From Nelumbo lutea (taxonomy: Eukaryota; Streptophyta; Magnoliopsida; Proteales; Nelumbonaceae), in assembly GCA_022828595.1 (NCBI GenBank), contig JAKGHH010000008.1:23862378-23926377 (forward strand): a DNA stretch of 64,000 nucleotides. Direction: 5' to 3'. Positions within the stretch are counted from its first letter, which is position 1. Each line of letters starts with the position of its first letter. The position numbers and the translations under genes are program-made. Below are positions 21,400 to 32,351 of this stretch, in pieces. Under the pieces are notes generated by a model. That model ran no database searches, was not told the origin of the DNA, and saw nothing but the letters and a program-made list of their open reading frames with translations.

Positions 21400-21417
21400 T
21401 TGGCGTCGTCTGTGGGA
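21400..21417 (+). other. Primer-binding site of the Gypsy element
   Basis: TTGGCGTCGTCTGTGGGA follows the LTR edge after one or two bases. The form is typical of plant Tat-type Gypsy elements, whose consensus has C in place of the T in GGCGTCG. I do not assign the tRNA. Confidence 0.75.
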
Positions 21418-21482
21418 AAAGCTTCTAAAAGCCTCCCTCTAAAACTTTTATAACCCCTTTTTTCCAAGAAACCCCAACACTC

Positions 21483-22700
21483 ATGGCTTCTTCTAGCAAT
21501 GCCAGACGTAGCACGGAGATGAACGCCCCCGGAGAACAACTTCAAGTCCCCGTGGTGTGCATCGGTCAGTTCACCATCCCCCTTTCGGTGGATGGGATCC
21601 CCAGCTTGAATGCGCCACGAACAGTGGCGCCAGTGAACCTTCCCGCCGTGAACGTCCCCCTTCCTCCCCCTGTCGAGACAACCTTTACCGAACCAACTGC
21701 TATCCCCTTGGCGACTAGCCAGAGCCAGTTTGACGACCTGATGCAGTGCATGTGGGCAATGCAAGCCCAAATGCAGCAGTTCCAGCAGCACCAAGTACTG
21801 CACCACCTCTCTTAGTATCACTATCAGCAGTAGTTCCCCCAACTGCCTCCTCCGAACCAACCACAACTTCCACCTCGGCACCCTGCTCCAAAGCCGGTTA
21901 AGCCCTCCCCTCAGGGCGGACGCCTTCACCGAGGAGAAGCCTCCCAACTTCAGAACCCCTTCAAGAGCCAGGCCTCATCCCCGGGCCGGAGGCAAAGAAA
22001 AATCTCCCCCGCCTCGCAGCTCACTGGCGGATCGGGAACCTCACTCGCCAAGTCAGCACCTCGGCACTCCAAGCTTGAGCTCCCACCCACAGAGAATCAA
22101 TTCAGCGTCCTAGCGGTGGACTACCAACATTCCGGGCCCATCGAGCTCAGTAACACAGAGGCCAGTAGCGCTAGTACCAGGCCCACTCAGCAACGAAGAC
22201 GCCGAACTTCCACCTGTGTCTTGCCCGAGCTCAGAGGTAAAGAAGAGACAAGCTCGGATGAGGTAAAAGCTGCCCCTATCCTCTCAGTTCCTTCCCCCCT
22301 ATCATCAGAACTCCTTGTAGTCCCCATGCCAAGAGACTTCAAACTCCCCCCTTTAGACAAGTATGATGGGTTCTTCGACCCCAATGACCACGTCGATGCC
22401 TTCCAGTCCCAAATGAACCTAGCATGGGCTAGTGAATCGTGCATGTGCGTGGCCATCACCACTACCTTCAGGGGGGTGGCCCGCACCTGGTATAGGAACC
22501 TGGCCCCCGGGTCAATAAGAAGCTAGACATAGTTCGTGCAGGTCTTCACTACACACTTCGTTACCAACAAGCGGTGCCCCAGAACCGAGGAAAGCATCTT
22601 CGGAGTAGTCCAGAGGGAAGGAGAGTCCATTTGGGGCTACATCAAGCGGTTCAATGACGCGTGCTTGCAAATACTGCGACTAGACCCTGCAGTGCAGCTT
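21483..22700 (+). pseudogene. Gypsy gag (Retrotrans_gag type), C-terminus deleted
   Basis: The ATG at 21483 opens a Pro/Gln-rich N-terminal region. The conserved gag core follows at about 22330-22690: KLPPLDKYDGFFDPNDHVDA, then ARTWYRNLAPGSI and REGESIWGYIKRFNDACLQI, typical of plant Gypsy gag. In-frame TAG stops lie at about 21814, 21832, 22524 and 22530. Just after LRLDPAVQ (about 22700) the frame runs straight into reverse transcriptase, so the zinc knuckle and protease are absent. Confidence 0.85.
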
Positions 22701-22715
22701 GGTCTACTTCCGTCC

Positions 22716-23833
22716 AGGAACCTCTACGAACCGAATTGGTGAGTTTCTTACTTCAAAATTTAGATATTTTTGCATGGTCTGCTTCCGACATGCCCGACAT
22801 TGGCCCCAGGCTTATAACTCACAAACTTAATACTGACCCTGTAGTTAGACCCATTAGACAGAAGAAACGCAACTTAGCCCCAAAACGCTGGAGGGCGGTC
22901 GACGAGGAGGTCGAAAAGCTCATCGCAGCAGATTTCATAATGGAAGTTCACTACCCGAGTTGGGTAGCCAACTCAGTGCTGGTAAAAAAGGCAAACGACA
23001 AGTGGTGCATGTGCGTCGACTACACCGACCTGAACCGAGCCTGCCCGAAAGATTGCTTCCCCTTCCCCAGAATTGACCGCCTAGTGGACGCGACCTTGGG
23101 ACATGTGTTGCTAAGCTTCTTGGATGCCTACTCGGGCTACAACCAAATCAGGATGGACCAGTTCGATGAGGAAAAAACCACCTTCATAACCGAGTTTGGC
23201 CTGTACTGCTACAAGGTCATGCCCTTCGGACTGAAGAATGCTAGGGCGACCTTCCAAAGACTCGTGAATAAGCTGTTTCAGCCCCTAATTGGCACGAAGA
23301 TAGAATGTTATGTAGATGACATGGTCGTCAAGACGCAATTTTCTCATGAATTAATACAAGACTTAGATTTTGTCTTCCAAATTCTGTGTCAATTTAGCAT
23401 GAAATTAAACTCAAACAAGTGTGTCTTCCATGTCACCTTGGGTAAGTTCTTAGGGTACATCGTCAACTGGCGCGGTATTGAGGCCAACCCGGACAAAATA
23501 AAAGCCATCCTAGATATGAGACCACCCCAAAAAGTAAAAGAGGTTCAGAGGCTAAATGGCCGCATAGCCGCCCTGAGCCGCTTTATGTCCAAGTCGACGA
23601 ACCGCTACCTGCCTTTCTTTAAAGCATTTAAAGACAAAGGGTTTGAATGGACCCGAGACTGCCAACTCGCATTCGATGAGCTAAAGAATTACCTCGCTAG
23701 TGTGTCAGTCTTAACCAGACCCGAGGAGGGCGATGTCTTAGAACTGTACCTCTCGGCAAGCGACGAGGTGGTCAGTTCGGTACGAATAAAAGAAGTAGAT
23801 CGGGTCCAACGACCCATCTATTATGTTAGTTAA
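22716..23833 (+). pseudogene. Gypsy reverse transcriptase and first RNase H
   Basis: An open stretch of about 370 codons. It begins ELVSFLLQNLDIFAWS, then VRPIRQKKRNLAPKRWRA, VDYTDLNRACPKDCFPFPRI, FLDAYSGYNQI, MPFGLKNARATFQRLV and the catalytic YVDDMVVK at about 23310. Thumb and connection follow (FLGYIVNWRGIEANPDKI, FEWTRDCQLAFDELKNYL). A TAA at 23831-23833 cuts the RNase H region just after RPIYYVS. The active-site residues are intact. Confidence 0.92.
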
Positions 23834-24640
23834 ATTCTGCAGGGAGTAGAGATGAGATACCCACAGATAGAAAAGCTGGCATACGCACTGATAATTGCAG
23901 CTCGGAAACTCCGCTCATATTTCCAGGCTCACACTGTCATCGTCTTGATTGGCAAACCTCTGAGGCAAGTCTTACTCAAGCCCGAGCTTTTCGGTTGGCT
24001 GACGAAGTGGGCCATCATGCTCAGCGAGTACGACCTCTAGTATAAGCCACGAACTGCTATTATGGCCCAAGCCTTAGTAGATTATATCATCGAGTGCACG
24101 TTCAGCCTCGAAGTCCCTAGGCCGGTTGAGCCCGAGATCCCTAGTTTGGGTGAGCACAAAGCTCCCAAGCCAATAGAGTCCGAACCCCATGAAGTAGCAG
24201 AAAGGGTGGCATCTCTCCTAGTTAGGCCAAATGCGAACTGGGATGAGGAGCCCTAGATCCTTCACGTAGATGGCTCCTCGAACCAACAGGGCAGTGGGGC
24301 TGGAATAGTCCTGCGTGGCCCGGCTGGCACGAAATTGGAATACGCACTACGCTTTGAGTTCGTGGCATCCAACAACAAGGCAGAGTATAAGGCATTGATA
24401 GCCGGGCTAAACCTAGCACAAAAGGTAAGAGCAAAACACAATTATTTGCAGCGATTCCCAGCTTGTGGTCAACTAGGTTACGGGCGAATACGAAGCACGC
24501 GAGCTAACTATGATCACCTATTTGGAAAAAAGTAAAGGAGGCTCTGCTCAACTTCCAGTCACACTTCATCAGGCAAACCCCGAGGTCAGAGAACACTGAG
24601 GCCGATGCCCTGTTCCGGTTAGCCAACATCAGTCACAACG
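23834..24640 (+). pseudogene. Gypsy RNase H connection and archaeal-type RNase H
   Basis: Continuing in frame after the stop are MRYPQIEKLAYALIIAARKL and WLTKWAIMLSEYDL (the end of the first RNase H), broken by a TAG at about 24038. A second RNase H follows: ILHVDGSSNQQGSGAGIVL and VASNNKAEYKALIAGL, carrying the D and E of the active site, after a TAG near 24254. The region 24434-24640 shows frameshifts before RSENTEADAL. Two RNase H domains in one pol are a hallmark of Tat elements. Confidence 0.8.
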
Positions 24641-25956
24641 CCATGAGAAACGTGTACATAGAGGACTTACCTTGGCCTAGCATTCTCTGTGGAGCAGAGG
24701 AGGTCTTTCCCGTCCTTGAAGCAGAGCCGAGTTGGATCGACTCACTCGCGAGCTTCTTGCTAGATGGAACCCTCCCTGCGGGCCACAATGCAGCCAGGAG
24801 GGTGCAGTGCCAGGCAGCCAAATATGTCATAATAGACGAACGACTGTACCGACGGTCCTACGCTCCCCTTCCTGCGTTGCTTGCGACCTGCCAAAGCCGA
24901 GCGCGTACTCCGCGACACTCATGAAGGTCTGTGTGGCGGACACTTGGGGGGCAGAGTTCTTGCCCAAAAGGCACTTCGACAAGGGTACTACTGGCCAACG
25001 ATGAAGGCAGAGGCTGTTGATCTCATCAGAAAATGCGACAAATGTCAGAAGCATGCCAACATCCACCATCAGCCTGCCGCCGACCTCAAGTATCTCACCA
25101 GCCCATGGCCCTTTGCGCAATGGGGCATCGACCTCATGGGGCTATTCCTACCAGCAACAGGTGGGAGGAAGTTCCTAGTGGTGGCAGTAGATTACTTCAC
25201 AAAGTGGATAGAAGCTGAACCCCTTGCAACAGTTACAGCTCGAAACGTAAAATACTTCTTTTAGAAGAACATAGTATGTCGCTTCGGGTTACCTCGGGTA
25301 CTGATCTCCGACAATGGCAAGCATTTCGAAGATATCAAGTTTCAGGAATGGTGCCAAGATATGGGGATTCGGCAGAACTTCACATCGGTCGCGCACTCGC
25401 AGGCAAACGGTCAAACAGAAGTAATGAATAGAGCTATCCTTCGCAAACTGAAAGCGCGCCTAGACCGAGCTAAAGGGTTGTGGGCGGACGAGCTACCAAG
25501 TGTTCTATGGGCTCACCGAACTACGAAAAAACCGCCACGAGAGAGACCCCTTTTAACGTCACCTACGACACTGAAGCGGTAATCCCAACGGAGATCGAAA
25601 TACCTACACTACGACTAGAAGCATACGACGATCAGACAAATGAAGATGAGTTACATACCAACCTCGACCTACTGGATGAGGTAAGAGACCTCGCGTACAT
25701 CTGAACCGCAGCTTACCAGCAAAGAGTAGCTCGGTACTACAACGCCAGAGTAAAAAAGCGAAACTTCCGCGTCGGCGACCTGGTCCTCCGTAAGATCATG
25801 GCACCCAAGCCCGACGTGGGCAAACTTGGACTGAATTGGGAAGGGCCCTACCGAATAAAGAGAGCGCTTGGGGGGGCATACGAGCTCGAAACTTTAGAGG
25901 GCAAATATGTACCCCGAGCTTGGAACGTTGTTAACTTGAGACAATACTACCTATAG
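24641..25956 (+). pseudogene. Gypsy integrase
   Basis: Frames at 24643, 24881, 25361 and 25480 carry the spacer, the zinc-binding HHCC domain (THEGLCGGHLGGR ... CDKCQKHAN), the core (WGIDLMGLFLPATGGRKFLV, VLISDNGKHFED, SQANGQTEVMNRAILRKL; the D, D and E are visible) and a C-terminal region (RNFRVGDLVLRKI, KLGLNWEGPYRI). Breaks are a frameshift near 24880, a TAG at 25262, a frameshift near 25520 and a TGA at about 25702. Confidence 0.88.
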
Positions 25957-26190
25957 ATCACCAAGCAAAGTGGACTAAGTCGCTACCAAGGACCTCGGAA
26001 TGGGCAAGCAAAGGCAAAAAATGCCAACTAAAAGCTCAGGCAAAGTACCAACAACGAACTAATAGGGGCATCGGCATATGGTCCGTTCGACAATACGGCC
26101 AGTTCGGAGGAAAGAGTGACCAACACTTAACCAAAAGAAAATCATTCCATTGCAAAATACTTTGTGTACATTTCAAAAAAAAAAGCGAGC

Positions 26191-28086
26191 TCATAGGCCC
26201 GGAGGTACTTCTTCACCATCATAAGGCACTTCAACGATACCCGAAGGTCCTGCCTCGTCCTCAGAATCCGGCTCACCGTCAGCAGCGTTGGTCATCTCCT
26301 CAGTAATGCATGAAGTGGTTATGGCACCAATATCGAGCTCGGGGTACGTATTCCGGATCATCCACCGGCTCAGTTTAAAGCCCCTTCTGTACGAGCCCAC
26401 CATCAGGTCGTCAAAGCGCGGCGAGGCGATATATTCATCGACGACCTTCTTCTTGGCATCCTCGATGCCCTGAGAAAAATCTCTGTCCTCTCCCTAATAT
26501 CCTCTTGAAGGTATTCAACCTAATGCTGCAAGTCCAGCCTCAGGTTCGCCATATGCTTCACCACCACTCTCATGGCCTCGGTAGCTCTCTGAGACCTCGC
26601 CTACCTGTAGCGCGAGAAGCCGCCTCGGCAGCACAGGAAGCCTCTTCGGCAGCTCGTGCCCGCCTCGAGCTCCTTTCCACTTGGGCCGCCAAGGCATGGA
26701 TAGAAGAATTTACCTACCAAAAGGAAAAATAACAGATGTTCAAAAGAGCAAAAGCAAGAAAGATAATGACAGAGCCTGACAAGAAATCGTTGACTTACCA
26801 CCATGGCATGAGTAGCAGCACGACAAGCTACCTGGTTCAAAGGAAGCTGGTCCATGCCGCGACCTCCTCAGGGTAAACGACCTCCCTACTTTTTTGAAGA
26901 GCGTGGTTCGACGACAACGCACTCCTGAACTAGCCTTGGCCTCTCGAGCCTGAAGGCTTAGCTCACGTATAAGCAGACTTAGTGTAAGCAAGAGCCCCCG
27001 TATAAACAACCTCGAAGTAAGGGGCCCCAGCCGCTTCCTGTACTGGAGGGGCCATCTTGGGCTCCCTGGGCGAATCCACTAACGGGTAGTCCAGTACCTC
27101 GGGCTTCGCATCTCGGGGCAGCTTGGCACGAGTTCGTTTGGTGACTCGCTTCCTCCTCTTCATGACGTGAAACAAGTTCCCACCACGAGTCTTCTCTGCG
27201 TCCATCGCACCTACAAAAAGAACTCGGCATCAGGAAAACGAACGAACAGAGCAAAACAAAAGGCAAGCCTCTAAGTAAGGAACCTACCCGAACTCAGGCC
27301 GGCCTCGATGAGCTTGGCCTCCGTCAGATAATGGTGGCATTTTAGCCCAAGCCATGCCCATTCCCGGAGGCCCTTTGCCGTCTCCTTATCAAGCGTAACA
27401 CCGGCATCAGGGGCAGCCATCCCCCACCCGGTTTGGAATGGCCACCCCAATGCACTTCGCACCCCGAAGTAGTCCCGTTTCCACGCCGTGACCTTGTTGG
27501 GAAGATCGTGTAAAAGCTTAAACCTCGGGCGAGGAGACAGGTAATACGCCCGCCTACGCTCGGGAAGGGGACCCGCTTGCTTCTTAAGCATTAGAATGGA
27601 AGCCAGGTCTAAAGGCAAGATCTGTTTGCAAAATAGGGAGATAATCCCCACCAAGTTACGAATAGAATTCGGGTGAAGCTGGCCGACAGTAACCTCGAAG
27701 TGGTTCATAACCTCGACAATGAGGGGGTGGAAAGGCAGGCGCAACCCAGCAACGAGCTGCTCCCGGAATATCACGATCTCATCGGGACCGTATTCCCAAA
27801 AGAAATTGCCCGAGGGTATAAAGTAAGTGTACTCCCTAGGCAAGTTGAACTTGGTAATAAGGGAGTGAAGCCCCTCAGGCGTCAATGTCGAGGGTCCAAA
27901 CTTGTCTAACGTCCGACCTCGATGGGAAGAGGATGCCAAACTACCCGAGGCGACTCGGCCTATGGGTTCGAACTCTTCCTCGAGCTCTACCTCGGGTTCA
28001 CTAGGGCTGTCAAGGGATGCAGCTCGGTTCGAAGAACCTGCATCTGATCCCCTCGAAGAACTGTCTGAGCTATTCGAGCTAGACAT
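26191..28086 (-). CDS. Antisense accessory gene of the Gypsy element (putative gypsy-type transposon domain)
   Basis: Exon 1 runs from the ATG at 28086 to 27288. It encodes a Ser-rich acidic N-terminus and then a globular domain (TPEGLHSLITKFNLPREYTY, EQLVAGLRLPFHPLIVEV, LHPNSIRNLVGIISLF) of the type annotated as putative gypsy-type transposon (PF04195). A 77-bp intron (27287-27211, GTAGGT to TTTGTAG) joins it in frame to an exon with MDAEKTRGGN. Further exons with plausible GTAAGT and TAG sites include an Ala/Arg/Glu-rich coiled coil near 26700. The last, ending at 26191, carries SYRRGFKLSRWMIRNTYP and an acidic tail. Function is unknown; the gene recurs antisense between pol and the 3' LTR in Tat elements. 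Only the first intron is worked out, and later exon limits are uncertain. Confidence 0.72.
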
Positions 28087-28251
28087 TGGGAGGAAAAGGA
28101 TTCCAGGAAAGTATACTCACCCAGAAAGGGCAAACGGACTACGGGAACTTGAACGCGAGCTAAAAACTTGGATGTGAGCTGAAACTTGGACGCGAGCTCA
28201 AGAAGCAAAACACAGGAGAATAATAAGTGAAAAGCGACTGGGGTCCCCCAC

Positions 28252-28259
28252 TATTTATA
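28252..28259 (-). promoter_or_regulatory. TATA box of the antisense accessory gene
   Basis: The minus strand reads TATAAATA about 166 bp before the antisense ATG at 28086, followed by a GGGGGACCCCAG stretch. Placement fits a start site near 28225. It lies outside the LTR, so the antisense gene seems to have its own promoter. Confidence 0.6.
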
Positions 28260-28698
28260 CCCACAGCAACCGAAAATCAATGGCATTGGTGAAGGCAAAT
28301 CCAACGGCCCGCAATCGCGCTGACCGCACGTCTCCTGAGACCGAGACGTGACTAGCTACACGTCTTTTGAAACTGAAGGAGCGTCGGCACATGTCTCCCC
28401 GCGTTTAAGGCGGCAGCGGCGCGTTTCTTCAAATTTGAAGTAAACGCCCGCTGTCACGTCTCTCAGCGGCACATTTTTTAAATTTTGAAATAAACACACG
28501 CTGACACGTCTTTCAGCATTAATAGACGGGTTGGCGCGTTTCCAGACTTTTTGGCGCTCGAGAAACCCTGAGGTTTCCTCACAAATGCACGCTTTGCACT
28601 ATCAGTCAAACGGTCCAAAGTACGGGTCAAATCCACCTGCCACCTCGCAAACTCCCCGTGCCAGGGCAAGCCCCTTAGCACGAGGAGTGGGGGGCAAT

Positions 28699-29457
28699 TG
28701 ATGAAGGAAGATTTGGCACGACCTCCTGACCACCCAACATGTGGCAGAAGCAATAGCTCGGCACGACAGTACGTTCGAGGCGCGATCTCCGAGAGGAGGA
28801 ACCAGTAGTCCGAGCTCTCCAAAAGGAGCCCAAACTCCCCCTTTGACCCCGAGCCTTATGAGGAGCGCAAGGGGCAAAAAATCTGAACTGGCCCGCCCCA
28901 GGGTAGTTCGGGCCACACCTCTACCCGAACTCAAGACTTCACTTCGCACACCACCCCAGCACTTCGGCTCTAGGCCATTGAACTGAACAACCATACTCGA
29001 CACCAAAGGGGTCCGTATCCTGAGGCAGTGCACCTGACTAACTTAGGATCTGACGCTTGACAGCCGCACTTCAACGGCCACCTGCCACTGCCACTGCCAC
29101 CTCCAATCATAGAGACGGCTCCGACAAAAAGAGCAGTGGCGGTTGTCTGCCCTAGCAGAGGTGATGACACCCGAACTGGCAGAAGTACAGAGGTAATGAT
29201 GCCCGACCTGACAGGAGCTTGGGACTGAGTGCGCGAAGTGGTTATAAAAGGCTATCTTCCCCCCCAAGAAGGAGGTATGTGAACTTTGCGCCATCTGGTT
29301 TATTATTTTGCATTTAAGGATACTAACTTGAGTTTCAGAGCACTCTCATCGGGTCCCTCCCCAGAGATACTCGCATTCTTCCCCGTTTTAGGCACCTTCT
29401 GCTTCAGCCAGAGACAAAATCGTTGACAACTAGGACCAACCGGATTGCACACCATCA
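28699..29457 (+). repeat. 3' LTR of the Gypsy element
   Basis: 759 bp, TGATGAAGG to ACCATCA, after the purine tract. It differs from the 5' LTR by scattered substitutions, an insert near 28890 (GGCCCGCCCC... region), and only seven Cs at the place where the 5' copy has a long C tract. The number of differences suggests an insertion that is old but not ancient. Confidence 0.92.
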
Positions 29458-29462
29458 AAACC

Positions 29463-30006
29463 TAAAGCTCAATTCCTCAAGAAGAAATAATAGGGGTTTT
29501 CATAATAATAGTAATAGTATTAGAAATAATTCACCATAGACACTGAGTTATTGCGTGATTCAGAATTTTCCACGTGACAAAGAAGTAGATGGCGTTGTAA
29601 GAGTTGTTCAAAATGTCCAGCTTTGGTTGCATTTCTTTGGCTTATAGTTGCTTTAAAGAATCTAACAAAAGAAGCTTTAACAGACAACCATGTAAATTGG
29701 GTTCTCCGGATTGGCTTTTCAGGTGGGCTTCCTTCGTATACACCAACGTCAACAAGCTGAATTGTTGGGCAACTAACATCAATTAATTTTCAGTTTATCA
29801 CCTGATCACAAAAAAGTCAATATAAAGGATGTGGTCCGGGAGATGACCCTTGACCAAACCAATCGATGTTTTGTATTAGCCACGTGGCAAATCTAGAACC
29901 TAGGTTGCAGCTAAGAACATGCAATAACTCTCAGAATTTGACAATTTCTGTCCCACTAGCGCTGCCTGAATCTGGACCAGGACCTAACGCACTAGCATGA
30001 TGGTAG
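29463..30006. other. Spacer with no recognised feature
   Basis: About 540 bp of ordinary AT-rich sequence between the Gypsy element and the hAT-type element. A 60-codon frame at 29604-29786 has no domain. Confidence 0.4.
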
Positions 30007-30014
30007 CATCTGAT

Positions 30015-30510
30015 TAGACCTTTTCATGGGCCGGGTAGTCCGATATCCCGGCCCGGCCTGGCCCACACTTCGGTTAGGCTTGGTCATGTAATTAGGCCTA
30101 CGGACTTAACCTCGGGCCTAACACAATAAGTTCGATTGTGTTTTGGGCCGAGTTCGGGATTTGTCAAAAAAGTCTGGCCCGACTCAGTATTATGTATTTT
30201 ATAAAATATATAATATGTATTTTATATATTATATAAAATATATAAATAATATAATATTTATTGAAATATATATTTATAATTTAATATATATATATTTTAT
30301 TATTTTCTTTATAATTTCTCTCTCTCTCTATTCAACCCGCTTCAGCAATAGTAACAGTATAGACTAAATTTCGGACTTGGGCCCAGGCCCGGACTTTGGA
30401 CTTTTTATGAGGGCCAGACTCGGGCTCAAACCTTAGAAAAATCTATTAATACAAAATAAAAACCCGACCCAACCCCAGCCCGGCCCGGCCCGGCCCATAT
30501 ACTAGGTCTA
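30015..30510. mobile_element. hAT-type non-autonomous element, GGCCCGG-rich ends
   Basis: A perfect 8-bp duplication CATCTGAT (30007-30014 and 30511-30518) flanks ends TAGACCTTTTCATGGGCCGGG and the complement of CCCGGCCCATATACTAGGTC. The core is very AT-rich (TATATATTTAT). Eight-base duplication and TAG...CTA ends fit the hAT superfamily. No transposase frame is present. Confidence 0.88.
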
Positions 30511-30860
30511 CATCTGATCTGCTGAAGGAGTGAAGTTAGTACAATTAATGTGAGTGGACTCTACTTTCTTATTTAATTCAGGCCAGATCAGTACGATCCA
30601 GTCTTCCAGACTTCCGGTGTCCTTGCTTTAGATACAAGTTATCAAATAAAATGGTCTATAGTCATAAATATGATTGAATTATGGAAGAGCAGTAACAGAA
30701 GTACCAACACTGTACCATATTGCATTTGGATCATAACTGTATTAACTACAAAAGCAAAGTATCTAACAACTCAGCCCCAAAACTTAAAAGCTCAGCCGGG
30801 TTAAATCAAGTCCAGACCTAAACTTGCTATTTGGGTAGCCTGGATTAATGGATTGAATTG

Positions 30861-31016
30861 GAGACCGGATCTGTTCCTTACACAGGGCGCCTTACACCGA
30901 TCTCACAGTGCAAATCATTTTTACACCGACCTCACCTCCTTACACGGACCTTACACCGACCTCACACGGTGGATATGCCTGTGAGGCGCCCATGTGTAAG
31001 GAGTAGATCCCGTTCC
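30861..31016. mobile_element. Foldback MITE, GGATCTGYTCC family, copy 1
   Basis: 156 bp with long inverted arms: GGATCTGTTCCTTACACAGG at the left pairs with the complement of the right end, GGAACGGGATCTACTCC. The flanks ATTGAATTG and GTTGAATTG (30852-30860, 31017-31025) match at 8 of 9 positions. It is non-coding. Related copies lie at about 31071-31230 and at 43883-44042. Confidence 0.72.
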
Positions 31017-31070
31017 GTTGAATTGATTGTTGTATTCCTTGTGGGAATCTGTAATTTCAGATTGTTTGAA

Positions 31071-31230
31071 AATCGGATCTGTTCCTCACACAGGGCGTCT
31101 CACACAGATCAAAGGTATATCCTATCCATACGTTAGGAATATCACCTGTACTATATGTTATTATTCAAGGGAGATATTCTCAATGCATGGTGAGATGTGC
31201 CTGTAAGGTTGGTGTGAGAAGCATATCCTA
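31071..31230. mobile_element. Foldback MITE, GGATCTGYTCC family, copy 2 (degenerate)
   Basis: It starts CGGATCTGTTCCTCACACAG and near the other end contains GGGAGATATTCTCAATGCAT and GTGAGATGTGCCTGTAAGG, which match the right arm of the copy at 43883-44042. The arms are less complete than in the other copies and no clear target duplication was found. Confidence 0.55.
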
Positions 31231-32043
31231 ATTCCTTTATTTGTAATGAGAATTTCATTTGTACTTTGAATCTCTGATGCATATTGTATATGTATGGAGT
31301 GTAAATTCTAATTTACTTTTACTTTAGATTTAACTTTGCCTAAAATTAAAATAGGAAGAAGGTGGTTCGAATTTTGCATCTAATACAATATATTGCAAGT
31401 AAATACAAATTTGATAAAAAGTACAAATTTTATATCAAGAGTGCAAATCATATTTACAAACAAAAGGAATGTATAACTGATTTTAAACCTCCTAAACCAG
31501 GATCGTAATCAGACCTTAAAGCCTCATTTGTAATTCAGTACACGAATGACACAGATATTTATCTATTCAAATCTAATGGCTGAGAATCTAGGTTGAAATA
31601 TGCTTTGCTGTTGTACAAGGTCAGTTTATGCATGCAAGGAACTGAGACCCATCTGACAGTTTATGCCCACCTAAACTCTCTCTCTCTCTCTCTGTTTGTG
31701 TGTGGGTATAGGATTCAACTGCATCAGGCACAACTCTCGAACCCATTCAACTATGGAATCTTGTTTATAACATCAAAGTTCATTTTTAAATTTTAATTCT
31801 TGATTCACTACACCATATCAAGAAGTTTAGGCTTCTTATACTTAAATTTCATTGGGAGTGCTGAGAGTATCTCACTAAGCCTTAATTTCATTAGCCAACC
31901 AAATGCAACCCACATGGAGCCAACCAAACTGTTAAGCATAAACAAACTTCATCAGCAAATACCCTCAACATTGACGAATCTTGGGGGCCCTCTGACAATA
32001 CTTGAAGTGGCTGAACTGAATAACTTATTTCTTTGTTTCTTTA
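31231..32043. other. Spacer, AT-rich, with a short TC microsatellite
   Basis: No gene or transposon end is recognised. A (TC)n run lies at about 31677-31693. Short open frames at 31593 and 31800 show no domain. Confidence 0.4.
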
Positions 32044-32351
32044 AGAAGGTTTTAGAAACTGGATCGGACAGGGAACCGGTTCCTGGGTCGAATGGTTAGA
32101 TCATTCAGTTCAAATGTATAGTTTGTTTTGATTTATAAAATAAAAATAATTTAAATAAAAAACAGCCAAACCGTTATCTAGGTCAACTGGTTGACAGTTC
32201 AATCACCTGGGTCAGTGGATTGCTGGCCAGCCTGACCTAATCAATGGAGGTTTTTGGCCCAGGAACGATTTTAAGGTGAAACAGAACCGGTTGCATGACC
32301 GGTTTTCAAGTCAACCGGTCCAACCGTCCAGTCCCATTTTCAAAACCATGC
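32044..32351. mobile_element. Probable TIR element with GGTTTT / AAAACC ends
   Basis: Left AAGGTTTTAGAAACTGGATCGG pairs approximately with the complement of CCAGTCCCATTTTCAAAACC. The interior has repeated CCGGT/ACCGG motifs (GGAACCGGTT, GACCGGTTTTCAAG, CAACCGGTCC). No clean target duplication was found, so the superfamily is not assigned. Confidence 0.5.

Larger units (their letters stand above)
20659..29457 (+). mobile_element. Ty3/Gypsy retrotransposon, Tat-type, with antisense accessory gene
   Basis: 8,799 bp. LTRs at 20659-21398 and 28699-29457 both end ACACCATCA. Target duplications AAACC lie at 20654-20658 and 29458-29462. The primer site TTGGCGTCGTCTGTGGG begins at 21400 and the purine tract AGGAGTGGGGGGCAA ends just before 28699. 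The order is gag, reverse transcriptase, RNase H, a second (archaeal-type) RNase H, integrase, then an antisense gene before the 3' LTR. Dual RNase H and the antisense gene are marks of the Tat group. The protease and gag C-terminus are missing and the frames hold many TAG stops. Confidence 0.93.

Noticed and set aside
26505..26732. Plus-strand frames across 26288-26732 and 27673-28177
   Set aside because: They are shadows of the antisense accessory gene of the Gypsy element.
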